From: Ferrimonas sp. YFM
GTDB taxonomy: Bacteria; Pseudomonadota; Gammaproteobacteria; Enterobacterales; Shewanellaceae
NCBI RefSeq assembly: GCF_030296015.1
Contig: NZ_AP027368.1
Coordinates: 124,001-188,000 of the forward strand
Reading direction: 5' to 3'
DNA: 64,000 bases
Shown: positions 46,107 through 54,319 of the stretch, one piece after another
Layout of the letters: each line of letters starts with the position of its first letter
Numbering within the stretch: position 1 is the stretch's first letter
Position numbers and translations under genes: made by a program
The notes under the pieces: generated by a model
What the model was told of the DNA's origin: nothing
Seen by the model: only the letters and a program-made list of their open reading frames with translations
The model's database searches: none

Positions 46107-46433
46107 TCAGGAGATGGGAGGACGCAGGGGTTCCGGGTAAGGGGTCGGGTAGTTTGCCGGCATCTCAAAGGGGAGTGGAACACTTCCCGGTACGGGAGGC
46201 TGCGGGATCTCCACAGGCAGCAGAGTCGCCGCGGCCACCCACACACATCCCGTTTGACACTGCTGGCACAGTGACAGGTCGGCATGATGCGTCGCCAACT
46301 CGCAGTTGACCACCATGTCGGCGGGCATCCTGTGAGCGGGCTGGCCCAGGGTGGGTTGCGTCAGGCTGATGGTCAGGAGTGTCAACAGCAGGACGAACCA
46401 CAACCCAGGTTTTCGGGAAGTGTTCCTAATCAT
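46107..46433 (-). CDS. Small secreted Cys-containing protein under a CueR-type promoter (RPPI family, copy 3)
   Basis: 108 residues from the ATG at 46433. A signal-like segment (LWFVLLLTLLTISLTQPTLG) is followed by NCELATHH, the CQQCQTGC cluster, a proline-rich stretch and the ending LRPPIS, matching the other two small island proteins. The promoter's predicted transcription start falls at or next to this ATG, so the message is either leaderless or translation begins at the TTG at 46403 just before WFVLLLT, which has AGGA upstream. Probably a periplasmic copper-binding or chaperone protein. Also present in frame is no known enzyme motif. Confidence 0.6.
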   Translation of the reverse strand: MIRNTSRKPGLWFVLLLTLLTISLTQPTLGQPAHRMPADMVVNCELATHHADLSLCQQCQTGCVWVAAATLLPVEIPQPPVPGSVPLPFEMPANYPTPYPEPLRPPIS

Positions 46434-46439
46434 ATGGCC

Positions 46440-46470
46440 AGGGTAAAGCCTCCCGCCGCAGGAGGGTCAA
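46440..46470 (-). promoter_or_regulatory. CueR-type 19-bp-spacer promoter
   Basis: On the minus strand TTGACC (46465-46470) and TACCCT (46440-46445) are separated by 19 bp containing the dyad CCCTCC-6-GGGAGG. The E. coli copA promoter has the same layout: TTGACC, 19 bp with a CCTTCC/GGAAGG dyad, TAACCT. It drives the minus-strand small secreted protein gene. Confidence 0.75.
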
Positions 46471-46541
46471 TACCTTGAGTGATCAGCTGCCAGTTTGACT
46501 GAACACTCCATTCACTCAGCTTGGTTTTTCCCCTTGCCGGT

Positions 46542-46559
46542 GCCGCCCACAATGGCGGC
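46542..46559. repeat. Hairpin upstream of the SAH-hydrolase-like gene
   Basis: GCCGCC (46542-46547) and GGCGGC (46554-46559) with a 6-nt loop, 25 bp before the start codon. There is no T-run; possible translational control. Confidence 0.3.
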
Positions 46560-46584
46560 GACCTAATCGCTAAGGAGACACACC

Positions 46585-47772
46585 ATGACCGAGTTACTGG
46601 AATCTGGCCGCAACCGCATCAAATGGGCCCGGGCCCATATGCCCATAGTCCGGGCCCTGGGGGAGGAGTTTGCCCGCACCCGCCCCTTCGAGGGACTGAC
46701 CCTGGGGATCTGCTTGCACGTGGAGGCCAAGACCGGGGTCTGGTTGGAAACCCTCACCCAGGGGGGCGCCCGGGTGGTGATCACCGGCAGTCCCGGCACC
46801 ACCCAGGATGACACCGCCGAGGCGATCCGCCACGACTATGGCGTGCAGGTGCTGGGGCACAGGAACGAGAGTTTCGAGGACCACATCGAGCAGTGCCGTC
46901 AGGTGCTGCGGGCCGAGCCGCAGATTCTGTCGGACAATGGCGCCGACCTGCACAGCCTGCTGTTCACCGAAGCGGAGTTTGCGCCTCTGCGCGGCGGCAT
47001 TCTTGGGGCCACCGAGGAGACCACCACAGGGGCGATCCGGCTGCGCCAGTTGGCGCCGGAACAGGGCTTTCCCACCCTGGTGATCAACGACACCCAGGCC
47101 AAGCGCATCGTCGAGAATCGCTATGGCGTCGGCAGTTCTGTGGTGGATGGCATCATGCGCGCCACCAACGTGATGCTGCATGGCAAACGGGCGGTGGTGA
47201 TCGGCTATGGCTACTGTGGCAGCGGTGTGGCCATGCGCCTGCGGGGCATGGGGGCGCATGTCACCGTGGTGGAGCAGGATCCTCTGATTCGTCTCGAGGC
47301 CCACATGGAGGGATTCCCCACGGAGGACCTGGAGCCGGCCCTGGCTCAGGCGGAGCTGGTGGTGACGGTCACCGGCTGTGACGGGGTACTGACCCGGGAG
47401 CACTTCGGCCTGATTCCCCACGGGGCGATCCTGGCCAATGCGGGTCACTTTGCCCGGGAGATGGAGCTGGATTATCTGCGGGCTGCATCGGACAAGGTTA
47501 GCCGCATCCGCGAACAGGTGGAGGCGTTTCGCTACAAGGGCAAGACCCTGTATCTGCTCAGTGGCGGCAACCTGGTGAACCTGGCCGCCGGGGATGGCAA
47601 CCCGGTGGAGATCATGGATCTCGGGTTGGCGATGCAGGCCCTGAGCCTGGCGGCGGTGGCCCGTCGTGGCCAGGAGTATCCCAATGAGCCGCAGCCGGTG
47701 CCCCGGCCCATCGAGATGCAGGTGGCCAGGCTAGCGGTGGATCACTGGATCCGCAAAGGTGCGCCTCAGTAA
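46585..47772 (+). CDS. S-adenosylhomocysteine hydrolase-like enzyme (divergent, short form)
   Basis: 395 residues, shorter than the usual 430-470. The SAHH order is kept: HVEAKTGVWLETL, TTQDD, SDNGADLHSLL, EETTTG (144-149), NDTQAK173RIVE177NRYG, the NAD motif GYGYCGSG (207-214) and NAGHF (H288). Differences from canonical enzymes are E177 where catalytic Asp is normal, GYGYCGSG for GYGDVGKG, and no C-terminal K...Y NAD-sealing tail. Gammaproteobacteria generally use Pfs (MtnN) instead of SAHH, so a related substrate is possible. The start has AAGGAG 10 bp upstream. Its 3' end overlaps the LysR gene by 42 bp tail to tail. Confidence 0.75.
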   Translation: MTELLESGRNRIKWARAHMPIVRALGEEFARTRPFEGLTLGICLHVEAKTGVWLETLTQGGARVVITGSPGTTQDDTAEAIRHDYGVQVLGHRNESFEDHIEQCRQVLRAEPQILSDNGADLHSLLFTEAEFAPLRGGILGATEETTTGAIRLRQLAPEQGFPTLVINDTQAKRIVENRYGVGSSVVDGIMRATNVMLHGKRAVVIGYGYCGSGVAMRLRGMGAHVTVVEQDPLIRLEAHMEGFPTEDLEPALAQAELVVTVTGCDGVLTREHFGLIPHGAILANAGHFAREMELDYLRAASDKVSRIREQVEAFRYKGKTLYLLSGGNLVNLAAGDGNPVEIMDLGLAMQALSLAAVARRGQEYPNEPQPVPRPIEMQVARLAVDHWIRKGAPQ

Positions 47773-48633
47773 CTCCAGCAGTCGCTCCAGCCTGGGGGGC
47801 TTGTTCTCCCGGGCGGGGTAGACCACCGACAGGGGCACCGGGTGCAGCCACTGATCCATCTGCGCCTGCAGGGTGCCCTGCTTCAGCTCGCTGCGACAGA
47901 GAAACTCCAGGGCGGTGGTGATGCCGACGCCGCTGCGGGCCAGGCGCAATGCCATGGTTTCGCTGTCGGTCTCCACCACGAACTGGGGCTTGACCAGCAC
48001 CGGCTGGCCGGACTCATCGATAAAGTCCCAGTGGCGGCCGGTGAGGCAGTGGCGATAGTGGATGCAGCGGTGGCCGGCCAGCTGCTCTATGGTGGTGGGG
48101 ACCCCGGCCTGGCGCCAGTAGTCCGGACTGGCCACCAGCTTGGTGTCCAGCTGGCACAGGGGGCGGCACACCATGGAGCTGTCCTCCAGGCGACCAATCT
48201 GCAGCGCCAGGTCGATGCCACGGCCCACCAGATCCTCCACCGACTCCCCGATCAGCACCTCCAGCTTGACGCCGGGGTGCTGCAGCAGCATCTGCGCCAG
48301 GCAGTGGTGCAGGGGTTCGGCGTCCAGCACCGCCGGCACCTGAACTCTCAGAGTGCCCCGAATCTCCGCCGCCTGGTCGGCCATCTGCTGATCGGCTCGC
48401 TCCGCCTCATCCAGCAGCGGAGAGATCCGCTCCAGCAGCTGTCGTCCCTCATCGGTGAGAGACAGGCGTCGGGTGGTGCGATGCAGCAGGCGGACGCCGT
48501 AGTGCTCCTCCAGCTGGCGCACATGACCCGAGATCAGGGCGCGGGACAGATCCAGCGCCTCGGCGGCTGCGGCAAAGCTGCCCCGTTCCGCTACGGTGCG
48601 AAAGGTGAGCCATTGATCAAAGCGGTGTCGCAT
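47731..48633 (-). CDS. LysR-family transcriptional regulator
   Basis: 300 residues from the ATG giving MRHRFDQWLTFRTV; a start 13 codons upstream is not supported. The N-terminal helix-turn-helix is at about 3-60 (GSFAAAAEALDLSRALISGHVRQLE) and the substrate-binding-like domain at about 88-295. It belongs to the CrgA-type LysR subgroup by appearance. The gene starts inside the 3' end of the DTW-domain gene (17-bp overlap), so it is probably cotranscribed with that gene and the permease. Its 3' end overlaps the SAHH-like gene. Confidence 0.87.
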   Translation of the reverse strand: MRHRFDQWLTFRTVAERGSFAAAAEALDLSRALISGHVRQLEEHYGVRLLHRTTRRLSLTDEGRQLLERISPLLDEAERADQQMADQAAEIRGTLRVQVPAVLDAEPLHHCLAQMLLQHPGVKLEVLIGESVEDLVGRGIDLALQIGRLEDSSMVCRPLCQLDTKLVASPDYWRQAGVPTTIEQLAGHRCIHYRHCLTGRHWDFIDESGQPVLVKPQFVVETDSETMALRLARSGVGITTALEFLCRSELKQGTLQAQMDQWLHPVPLSVVYPARENKPPRLERLLELLRRTFADPVIHR

Positions 48634-49360
48634 CCTGTTGCTCCCTCTGTTGGCAGGCGGCCAGACGATCAAATGCTTCGCCCTCGGTGGGCACTGGCAG
48701 CTGGTGCTTGCCGGCGTAGTAGTGGCTGGAGAACATCTGGAAGAAGGCGTCCATCACCTCGGCGGCATGGGCTTCCCCCGCCAGCTCCAGCACCATGGCG
48801 GCCACCTCGGCGGTGGCCAGCTGGTGATCGTGCACCGCTTCCCTGAGTTTGTAGTTGCTTAGATGCTCCGGATTGATGCTAAGCACCGGCATCTGCCTCA
48901 GGTAGGGGCTCTTGAAGTAGATCTTGCGTGCCTGGGCCCAGGTGGCGTCCAGCAGGACAAACAGTGGCCGCTTGCCCGATGGGCAGGGCCGCGGGGCCTC
49001 CACCACAGGCTGATCCTCCACATAGGCATCGGGAAACACCAGGTAGGGCTGCCAGCCGGGGTCGGCCAGGTAGTCCAGCAGCCGGGGATCCGGTTCGGTG
49101 CGGTCCCAGACGAAGGCGGCGGTGTCCGGCAGGATCTCGGCGATGAGGCGGCCGGTGTTGGTGGGCTTCATTGGTTCCTTGCGGTGCATGATCAGGCAGA
49201 ACGCCGGATTCACCTGCTGAGGCTGACGGTAGTCGCAGACGCAGTGGGTCTGGGCGATCTGGCAGCGGGGGCAGCGCACTATGGTGGCGCCCCTGGACTG
49301 ATAGGGCCTACTGGACTCGGCCACCAGCCTGGCCCGCAAGGTGAGTACCGCGTTCTCCAT
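48617..49360 (-). CDS. tapT: tRNA-uridine aminocarboxypropyltransferase (DTW domain)
   Basis: 247 residues from the ATG giving MENAVLTL; a GTG two codons earlier overlaps the permease stop. The N-terminal zinc cysteines (CPRCQIAQTHCVC) and the DTW-type motif as LLDATWAQARKIY identify the TapT/YfiP family, which uses S-adenosylmethionine to place a 3-amino-3-carboxypropyl group on tRNA uridine (position 47 in E. coli). Other family segments (MHRKEPMKPTNTGRL, NYKLREA) agree. It sits between the permease and the LysR gene with overlaps at both ends. Confidence 0.88.
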   Translation of the reverse strand: MENAVLTLRARLVAESSRPYQSRGATIVRCPRCQIAQTHCVCDYRQPQQVNPAFCLIMHRKEPMKPTNTGRLIAEILPDTAAFVWDRTEPDPRLLDYLADPGWQPYLVFPDAYVEDQPVVEAPRPCPSGKRPLFVLLDATWAQARKIYFKSPYLRQMPVLSINPEHLSNYKLREAVHDHQLATAEVAAMVLELAGEAHAAEVMDAFFQMFSSHYYAGKHQLPVPTEGEAFDRLAACQQREQQDATPL

Positions 49361-49362
49361 CG

Positions 49363-50598
49363 TCACTGTCCGAATACCGGCAATAGTTTCAGTTTACCGG
49401 CAATCTCACACAGGGCCACCGTCAGGCCGAAGGCCACCACCAGCCAGATGGCCCCCTGACCGCCCGGGGCACGGTAGTCACTCGCGGGATGAGTGCGGCG
49501 CACCGCCCGGGCCATCAGCGCCGGTACGATGGCGGCCCACAGGGTGGCGGCCAGGCCGGCAAAGCCGATGGCGTAGATAAAGCCGTGGGGCCAGGCCAGG
49601 GCCAGTAACAGTGGCGGCAGGAAGGTGATGGCGGCGGTTTTGCTGCGCCCCGAGACCGAGTTGTCGAAGCCAAACAGGTCGGCGATAAAGTCAAACAGGC
49701 CCAGGGTTACGCCCAGGAAGGAGCTGGCCACCGCCAGGTTGGCGAACAGTGAGAGCATGGTGCCCAGGCTGCCGCCGTCGTTGTGCTCCAGGGCGGCCAC
49801 CAGATCCCCCATGTTGCCCCCGGCCTGGATCACCGGCAGCATCTGTTGCTGGCTGAGGTTGCCAAAGGTCAGGGTCAGCCACAGCAGGTAGATGGTGAAC
49901 GCCAGACCGGTGCCCAGCAACAGGGCCAGGGCGATGCGCTTGGGCTGTTTGCCGTAGTACTTCACCAGGCTGGGGACATTGCCGTGGTAGCCGAAGGAGG
50001 CCAGCATGAAGGGCAGGGCCGCCAGGCCGAAAATGGCGTAGCTTTTGCCCTCCTCCTGGGCGGGGAACAGCTTGGTGGCTTCAATGCCCGGGGCCAGATC
50101 CAGGGTGGAGGCGGCGAAGGTGAGCAGCATGGCGCCGATCATGATGGTGCTGAGGCGATCCACCGCCGCAGCTCCCAGCCAGACGATGACTGCCAGAACT
50201 CCGGCGAAGCACAGGGCGGCCGGTTTGGCGCCGAGCTCCAGCCCCAGGGTGGCGGAGAGGCCGTGGCTGACGATGGAACTGCCACCGCTGATGTAGGCGT
50301 AGGTCAGGATGTAGAGCACGAAGGCGATGGAGATGCCGTTGGCCACCCGCCAGGGGCGGCCCAGGGTCTCACCCACCATGGAGTCAAAACTGGCGCCCAC
50401 CGGGAAGTGCAGGTTGGTTTCCAGCACGAACAGGCCGGAGAGCAGCATGCACAGCCAAGCGAAGGCCAGCATCAGCAGGCTGTAGCCGTACCACATGCCG
50501 GCGCCGGTGACCGGTAGGGAAAACATGCCGGCACCCACTGTGGTGGCGGCGATGATCATGGCCCCGCCGAGAAGGCCGGGGGAGGAGCGGTGTGTCAT
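49363..50598 (-). CDS. Aromatic amino acid permease (TyrP/Mtr family)
   Basis: 411 residues with about 11 membrane segments. The N-terminus GGAMIIAATTVGAGMFSLPV and the central ALPFMLASFGYHGNVPSLVKYYGK are signatures of the hydroxy/aromatic amino acid permease family, proton symporters for tyrosine or tryptophan at the inner membrane. Which amino acid is carried cannot be told. It is first in a likely operon with tapT and the LysR gene, and begins 55 bp after the end of plsB. Confidence 0.88.
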   Translation of the reverse strand: MTHRSSPGLLGGAMIIAATTVGAGMFSLPVTGAGMWYGYSLLMLAFAWLCMLLSGLFVLETNLHFPVGASFDSMVGETLGRPWRVANGISIAFVLYILTYAYISGGSSIVSHGLSATLGLELGAKPAALCFAGVLAVIVWLGAAAVDRLSTIMIGAMLLTFAASTLDLAPGIEATKLFPAQEEGKSYAIFGLAALPFMLASFGYHGNVPSLVKYYGKQPKRIALALLLGTGLAFTIYLLWLTLTFGNLSQQQMLPVIQAGGNMGDLVAALEHNDGGSLGTMLSLFANLAVASSFLGVTLGLFDFIADLFGFDNSVSGRSKTAAITFLPPLLLALAWPHGFIYAIGFAGLAATLWAAIVPALMARAVRRTHPASDYRAPGGQGAIWLVVAFGLTVALCEIAGKLKLLPVFGQ

Positions 50599-50613
50599 TG
50601 GGATTCCAAACTC

Positions 50614-50636
50614 AAAAAGGGCCCCGCAGGGCCCTT
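50614..50636 (-). terminator. Terminator of plsB
   Basis: AAGGGCCC (50617-50624) and GGGCCCTT (50629-50636) with a 4-nt loop; on the minus strand the stem runs into five Ts. Confidence 0.82.
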
Positions 50637-50653
50637 GGATAACATAGTGGCGA

Positions 50654-53065
50654 CTAGCCCGCCTGGCTGATGGAGGCGCGCATGCTGACCGGCAGCTGGG
50701 TCAGCACCAACTGGGCCAGCTCCTTGATCAGGTCGGTGTCCGGCGTGTCGCCGATGCAGCCCATCTCCTTCAGTCTCAGGGTCAGGGTGTTGAACACCTT
50801 CTTGTCGAAGAACTCAGGCGCACTGGTGCCGTGGAGCTTGCACAGACGCTCCGCCAGCTTGGTGGCTTCCTTCTCCAGGGAGCCCCGCTCGATGTGGGGC
50901 TCGGCCTGCAGCCTGGCAAGCAGGATGGCGTAGCGCTGCAGGGTCTCCTGACAGATGGCCGCCAGTTGCATCAGGCTGTTGCGCCGGCTCTCCACTATGG
51001 TCAGCTGGCCATGGTCGTCCTCAAGCAGGTGACCATGGTTGAGCAGTTCGTTGATCAGGGCGTGCAGATACTCATCCAGCTCGCCGTCCAGACCCATAAA
51101 CAGCTCAGCCTGCAGCAGCGGGTAGAGCTTGTGGGCGTCTTCGATCAGCTGCTTGCGGCTGGGCTTGGCGCTCTTGACCACCAGCGAGGCCAGCAGGCTG
51201 GGCAGGATCATCAGGTGCAGGATGTTGTTGCGGTAGTAGGTCATGGTGACCGCCTGGTGGTCGGCGATGCTGACGATCTCACCCAGGTCATCCTGACTCA
51301 GCTGGAACTTCTCCAGGTCCAGCACGGTTTGCAGCACCTGCTTGCCATCCCCTTCGGTCAGGGTGGTGTAGGGGGTGTAGGGCACCGCCTGCAGCAGTTT
51401 CAGGTAGAAATCCAGCTGCTGCTCCAGGGTGGCCCGTGGCAAGGCGTGCTGCGGGGTGGCCAGCAGGGTGGTGGCGGTCAGGGTCACTGAACTGACGGCG
51501 GCGGCATCGTTGATGTTGCACATCAGCTGATTGGCCAGCTCGTTCACCGCCGGGGTCAGCCAGGGCTGACGCTGCTCAGGATCGTCCTGAGTATCCTCGC
51601 GCCAGTTGGGCACCTTGTCGTTGAGGAACTGATGCACGGTGATGGGCTGGCCAAAGTTGACGTAGCCTTCACCATAGTTGCGCAGCTTCTTGATGGCGGA
51701 CAGCACCTGGCCCAGTCCCTCTTTCTCCTTCTTCTTACCCTTCAGCTCCTTGTGATAGGTGGATACCTCCATCACATGGTCATAGCCCAGGTAGATGGGC
51801 ACCAGGGTCACCGGACGCTCGATGCCGCGCAGCACCGTCTGGATGGTCATGGCGATCATCCCGGTCTTGGGCGGCAGCAGGCGACCGGTACGGGAGCGGC
51901 CCCCTTCGCAGAAGTACTCGATGGAGTAGCCCCGGGCGAACAGCTGGTGCAGGTACTCGCGGAAGACGTCGGCGTACAACTTGTTACCGCGGAAGGAGCG
52001 GCGGATGAAGAAGGCACCGCCCTGGCGGAAGATGGGACCGGCAGGCCAGAAGTTCAGGTTCACTCCGGCAGCGATGTGCGGTGGCACCATCCCCTGTTGG
52101 TAGATGATGTAGGAGAGCAGCAGGTAATCCATGTGGCTGCGGTGGCAGGGCACGAACACGATCTCGTGACCATCCTGGGACAGCTGACGCACCTGCTCGG
52201 CACCGCGAACATTGATGCCGTTGTAGATCTTGTTCCACAGCCAGGAAAGGATGCGCTCACCGATGCGAATCAGGTTGCTGGAGTAGTCGGCGGCGATCTC
52301 CTCCAGGTATTCGGTGGCCTTCTCCCGGGCTTTCTCTTCGCTGATCCCCTTGCTCTTGGCCTCGTCGGCGACCGCTTGCTGCAGTCCCTTTGAGGCCAGC
52401 AGGCTGGCAAACAGGGCCTGGCGATCCGGCAGACGCGGGCCGGTGGCCACGGTGCGCTGACGACCGAAATGCACCCGGGCAACCCGGGCCAGCTTCTGGG
52501 CAATCCCCTCGTCGGTGCCGTGGTTGTCGGCCATGTAACGCAGTGACACGGGACGGGAGAAGCGGATGAAGCTATCCCGGCCCAGCATCATCAGGATAAA
52601 GAATTTGCGCAACCAGGTGGGGTGCTCCCGGTTCAGCAGGGTGGCGGAGACACTCTCCTCCTTGCCTGGGTCCCGGCCCCAGAACAGAGACACCGGCACC
52701 ACCTGGGCGTCCAGGTCATCATAGGTGCGGTGCAGGCCCAGCAGCTTTTCGAAGCGGGCCATAAAGTCCGCTTTCTTGCGCGTGCCAAACAGGGGGGTGG
52801 CGCCGTTGAGCCACACCACCCGGCTCACCTTCTCTCCCTTGACCTCCAGGGGCTCAAGGGGACTGGGCAGGCCGCTGTTCAGACAGGCCTCATGCAGGGC
52901 CAGCAGATCAGAGTGGGATTCGTGGGCCATCACGTACACCAGGGGCCGCTTGGGATCGATATCCAGCTCAGAGATGGGGTCCTCGGGCACCAGGCGGGTG
53001 GTCACTACCGGCTTCTGCAGCCAGCGTGCACCCTGCATCCAGGGTGAAAGGTAGTCTTGAGTCAC
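50654..53065 (-). CDS. plsB: Glycerol-3-phosphate 1-O-acyltransferase
   Basis: 803 residues, against 807 in E. coli. The acyltransferase block I motif is H308-R-S-H-M-D313 (HX4D), followed by GAFFIRRSF, CEGGRSRTGR and the VPIYLGYD block. It acylates sn-1 of glycerol 3-phosphate with acyl-ACP or acyl-CoA at the inner membrane, the first step of phospholipid synthesis. It is divergent from lexA, the arrangement seen in E. coli, so SOS boxes near lexA sit close to its promoter. Confidence 0.96.
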   Translation of the reverse strand: MTQDYLSPWMQGARWLQKPVVTTRLVPEDPISELDIDPKRPLVYVMAHESHSDLLALHEACLNSGLPSPLEPLEVKGEKVSRVVWLNGATPLFGTRKKADFMARFEKLLGLHRTYDDLDAQVVPVSLFWGRDPGKEESVSATLLNREHPTWLRKFFILMMLGRDSFIRFSRPVSLRYMADNHGTDEGIAQKLARVARVHFGRQRTVATGPRLPDRQALFASLLASKGLQQAVADEAKSKGISEEKAREKATEYLEEIAADYSSNLIRIGERILSWLWNKIYNGINVRGAEQVRQLSQDGHEIVFVPCHRSHMDYLLLSYIIYQQGMVPPHIAAGVNLNFWPAGPIFRQGGAFFIRRSFRGNKLYADVFREYLHQLFARGYSIEYFCEGGRSRTGRLLPPKTGMIAMTIQTVLRGIERPVTLVPIYLGYDHVMEVSTYHKELKGKKKEKEGLGQVLSAIKKLRNYGEGYVNFGQPITVHQFLNDKVPNWREDTQDDPEQRQPWLTPAVNELANQLMCNINDAAAVSSVTLTATTLLATPQHALPRATLEQQLDFYLKLLQAVPYTPYTTLTEGDGKQVLQTVLDLEKFQLSQDDLGEIVSIADHQAVTMTYYRNNILHLMILPSLLASLVVKSAKPSRKQLIEDAHKLYPLLQAELFMGLDGELDEYLHALINELLNHGHLLEDDHGQLTIVESRRNSLMQLAAICQETLQRYAILLARLQAEPHIERGSLEKEATKLAERLCKLHGTSAPEFFDKKVFNTLTLRLKEMGCIGDTPDTDLIKELAQLVLTQLPVSMRASISQAG

Positions 53066-53187
53066 CGTTGAGTTCGCTTCTTGTTCTTCAATTGACGTAG
53101 ATTCTACACCGAAAGCGCTCGGTACGGCAGTGGCTCAGATATTCAGTTGTCTCAAACTGTTCCGGAACTCCTGCCTGCAAATAACTG

Positions 53188-53215
53188 TTGAATTAATCGC
53201 CTACCTGTATATACT
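53188..53215 (+). promoter_or_regulatory. lexA promoter
   Basis: TTGAAT (53188-53193) and TATACT (53210-53215) with a 16-bp spacer; the -10 lies inside the first SOS box, so LexA binding would block RNA polymerase. Confidence 0.65.
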
Positions 53216-53220
53216 CACAG
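53205..53220. promoter_or_regulatory. SOS (LexA) box 1
   Basis: CTGTATATACTCACAG fits CTGT-N8-ACAG with both half-sites exact. Confidence 0.9.
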
Positions 53221-53225
53221 TGGTA

Positions 53226-53241
53226 CTGTATAGATAAACAG
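53226..53241. promoter_or_regulatory. SOS (LexA) box 2
   Basis: CTGTATAGATAAACAG fits CTGT-N8-ACAG exactly. Its centre is 21 bp (two helical turns) from that of box 1, the paired layout of the E. coli lexA operator. Confidence 0.9.
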
Positions 53242-53249
53242 GTAGAACT

Positions 53250-53870
53250 ATGAAGCCGTTAACCCCAAGACAGAGCCAGGTGCTGGAGCTTATCCGCAGT
53301 CACATGCAGGAGACCGGCATGCCCCCCACCCGGGCCGAGATCGCCAAACGCTTGGGGTTCCGCAGTGCCAATGCCGCCGAGGAGCACCTCAAGGCCCTGG
53401 CCCGCAAACAGGTGATTGAGATTGTGCCCGGCACCTCCCGGGGCATCCGCCTGCTGGACAGCGGCCCTGAGCCGGAGCAGCTGGGTCTGCCCCTGATCGG
53501 TCAGGTGGCCGCCGGTGAGCCGATCCTGGCTCAACAGCATATCGAGCAGCACTGCCAGATGGATCCGGCCATGTTCCATCCCAGCGCCGACTTCCTGCTG
53601 AGGGTGCGCGGCGACTCCATGGTGGACATCGGCATCATGGATGGTGACCTGCTGGCGGTACACAGCCAGAAGGACGCCCGCAATGGCCAGGTGGTGGTGG
53701 CCAGAGTTGGAGAGGATGTGACGGTAAAACGCTTCGAACGTAAGGGTAACGTCGTCTATCTGCACGCAGAAAACCAAGAGTATCAACCCATAGTGGTCGA
53801 CCTGGAGCAGGAGTACATGTGCATCGAGGGGCTGGCAGTGGGGGTGATTCGAAATGGAGGATTGCACTGA
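53250..53870 (+). CDS. lexA: LexA repressor
   Basis: 206 residues. The N-terminal winged helix (about 1-70) includes [17 protein letters not shown]. The self-cleavage site is A88-G89, the nucleophile S123 (GDSMV) and the general base K160 (VTVKRFE). It represses the SOS regulon until RecA filaments trigger autolysis. Two SOS boxes upstream provide autoregulation. The stop codon overlaps the sulA start by 1 bp. Confidence 0.97.
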   Translation: MKPLTPRQSQVLELIRSHMQETGMPPTRAEIAKRLGFRSANAAEEHLKALARKQVIEIVPGTSRGIRLLDSGPEPEQLGLPLIGQVAAGEPILAQQHIEQHCQMDPAMFHPSADFLLRVRGDSMVDIGIMDGDLLAVHSQKDARNGQVVVARVGEDVTVKRFERKGNVVYLHAENQEYQPIVVDLEQEYMCIEGLAVGVIRNGGLH

Positions 53871-54319
53871 TGAAAAGCCGCCAGGCAACACAATACCGCC
53901 ACCCTGGCCTGTGGCAGGGAAGTTGGAATCATGGTGCCAGCCTGAACAAGCTGGAGGATGGCATCGAGACCTTGACCCGGCTCGCGCCGGAACTGGCTGA
54001 ACTGAGCCGCAAAGAGCGCTGGCTGGTGCTGGTCAATCCGCCCGCCTTCGGCTGGAAGCGGATCCTGAAGGAGGCCGGTGTGGCCATGGATCGCATTTTG
54101 CTGGTGCGCTGCCAGGACGAGGTGGAGGGGCAGTGGGCCGTGGAGCAGGCCCTGAGCGGCCGCACCTGTTCTGCGGTGCTGGCCTGGTTGCCCACCATCG
54201 CCGCCCGTGACTGGCGACGCCTGGAGCTGGCCAGTCGCCGGGCCGATTGCTGTGGCTATCTGTTCCAGCCTCAACACCATCCCATGACTCCTGCCCTGGT
54301 CAGCAACTGGATCCACTGA
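53870..54319 (+). CDS. sulA: SulA-type cell division inhibitor
   Basis: 149 residues from the ATG that overlaps the lexA stop (TGATG). The core ERWLVLVNPPAFGWKRILKEAG and the following DRILLVRCQDEVEGQWAVEQAL belong to the SulA/RecA-fold family. SulA binds FtsZ and holds division during SOS. It has no separate SOS box; regulation comes with lexA on a bicistronic message, as in Pseudomonas and Shewanella. The C-terminus carries a Cys/His-containing extension of unclear role. Confidence 0.88.
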   Translation: MKSRQATQYRHPGLWQGSWNHGASLNKLEDGIETLTRLAPELAELSRKERWLVLVNPPAFGWKRILKEAGVAMDRILLVRCQDEVEGQWAVEQALSGRTCSAVLAWLPTIAARDWRRLELASRRADCCGYLFQPQHHPMTPALVSNWIH

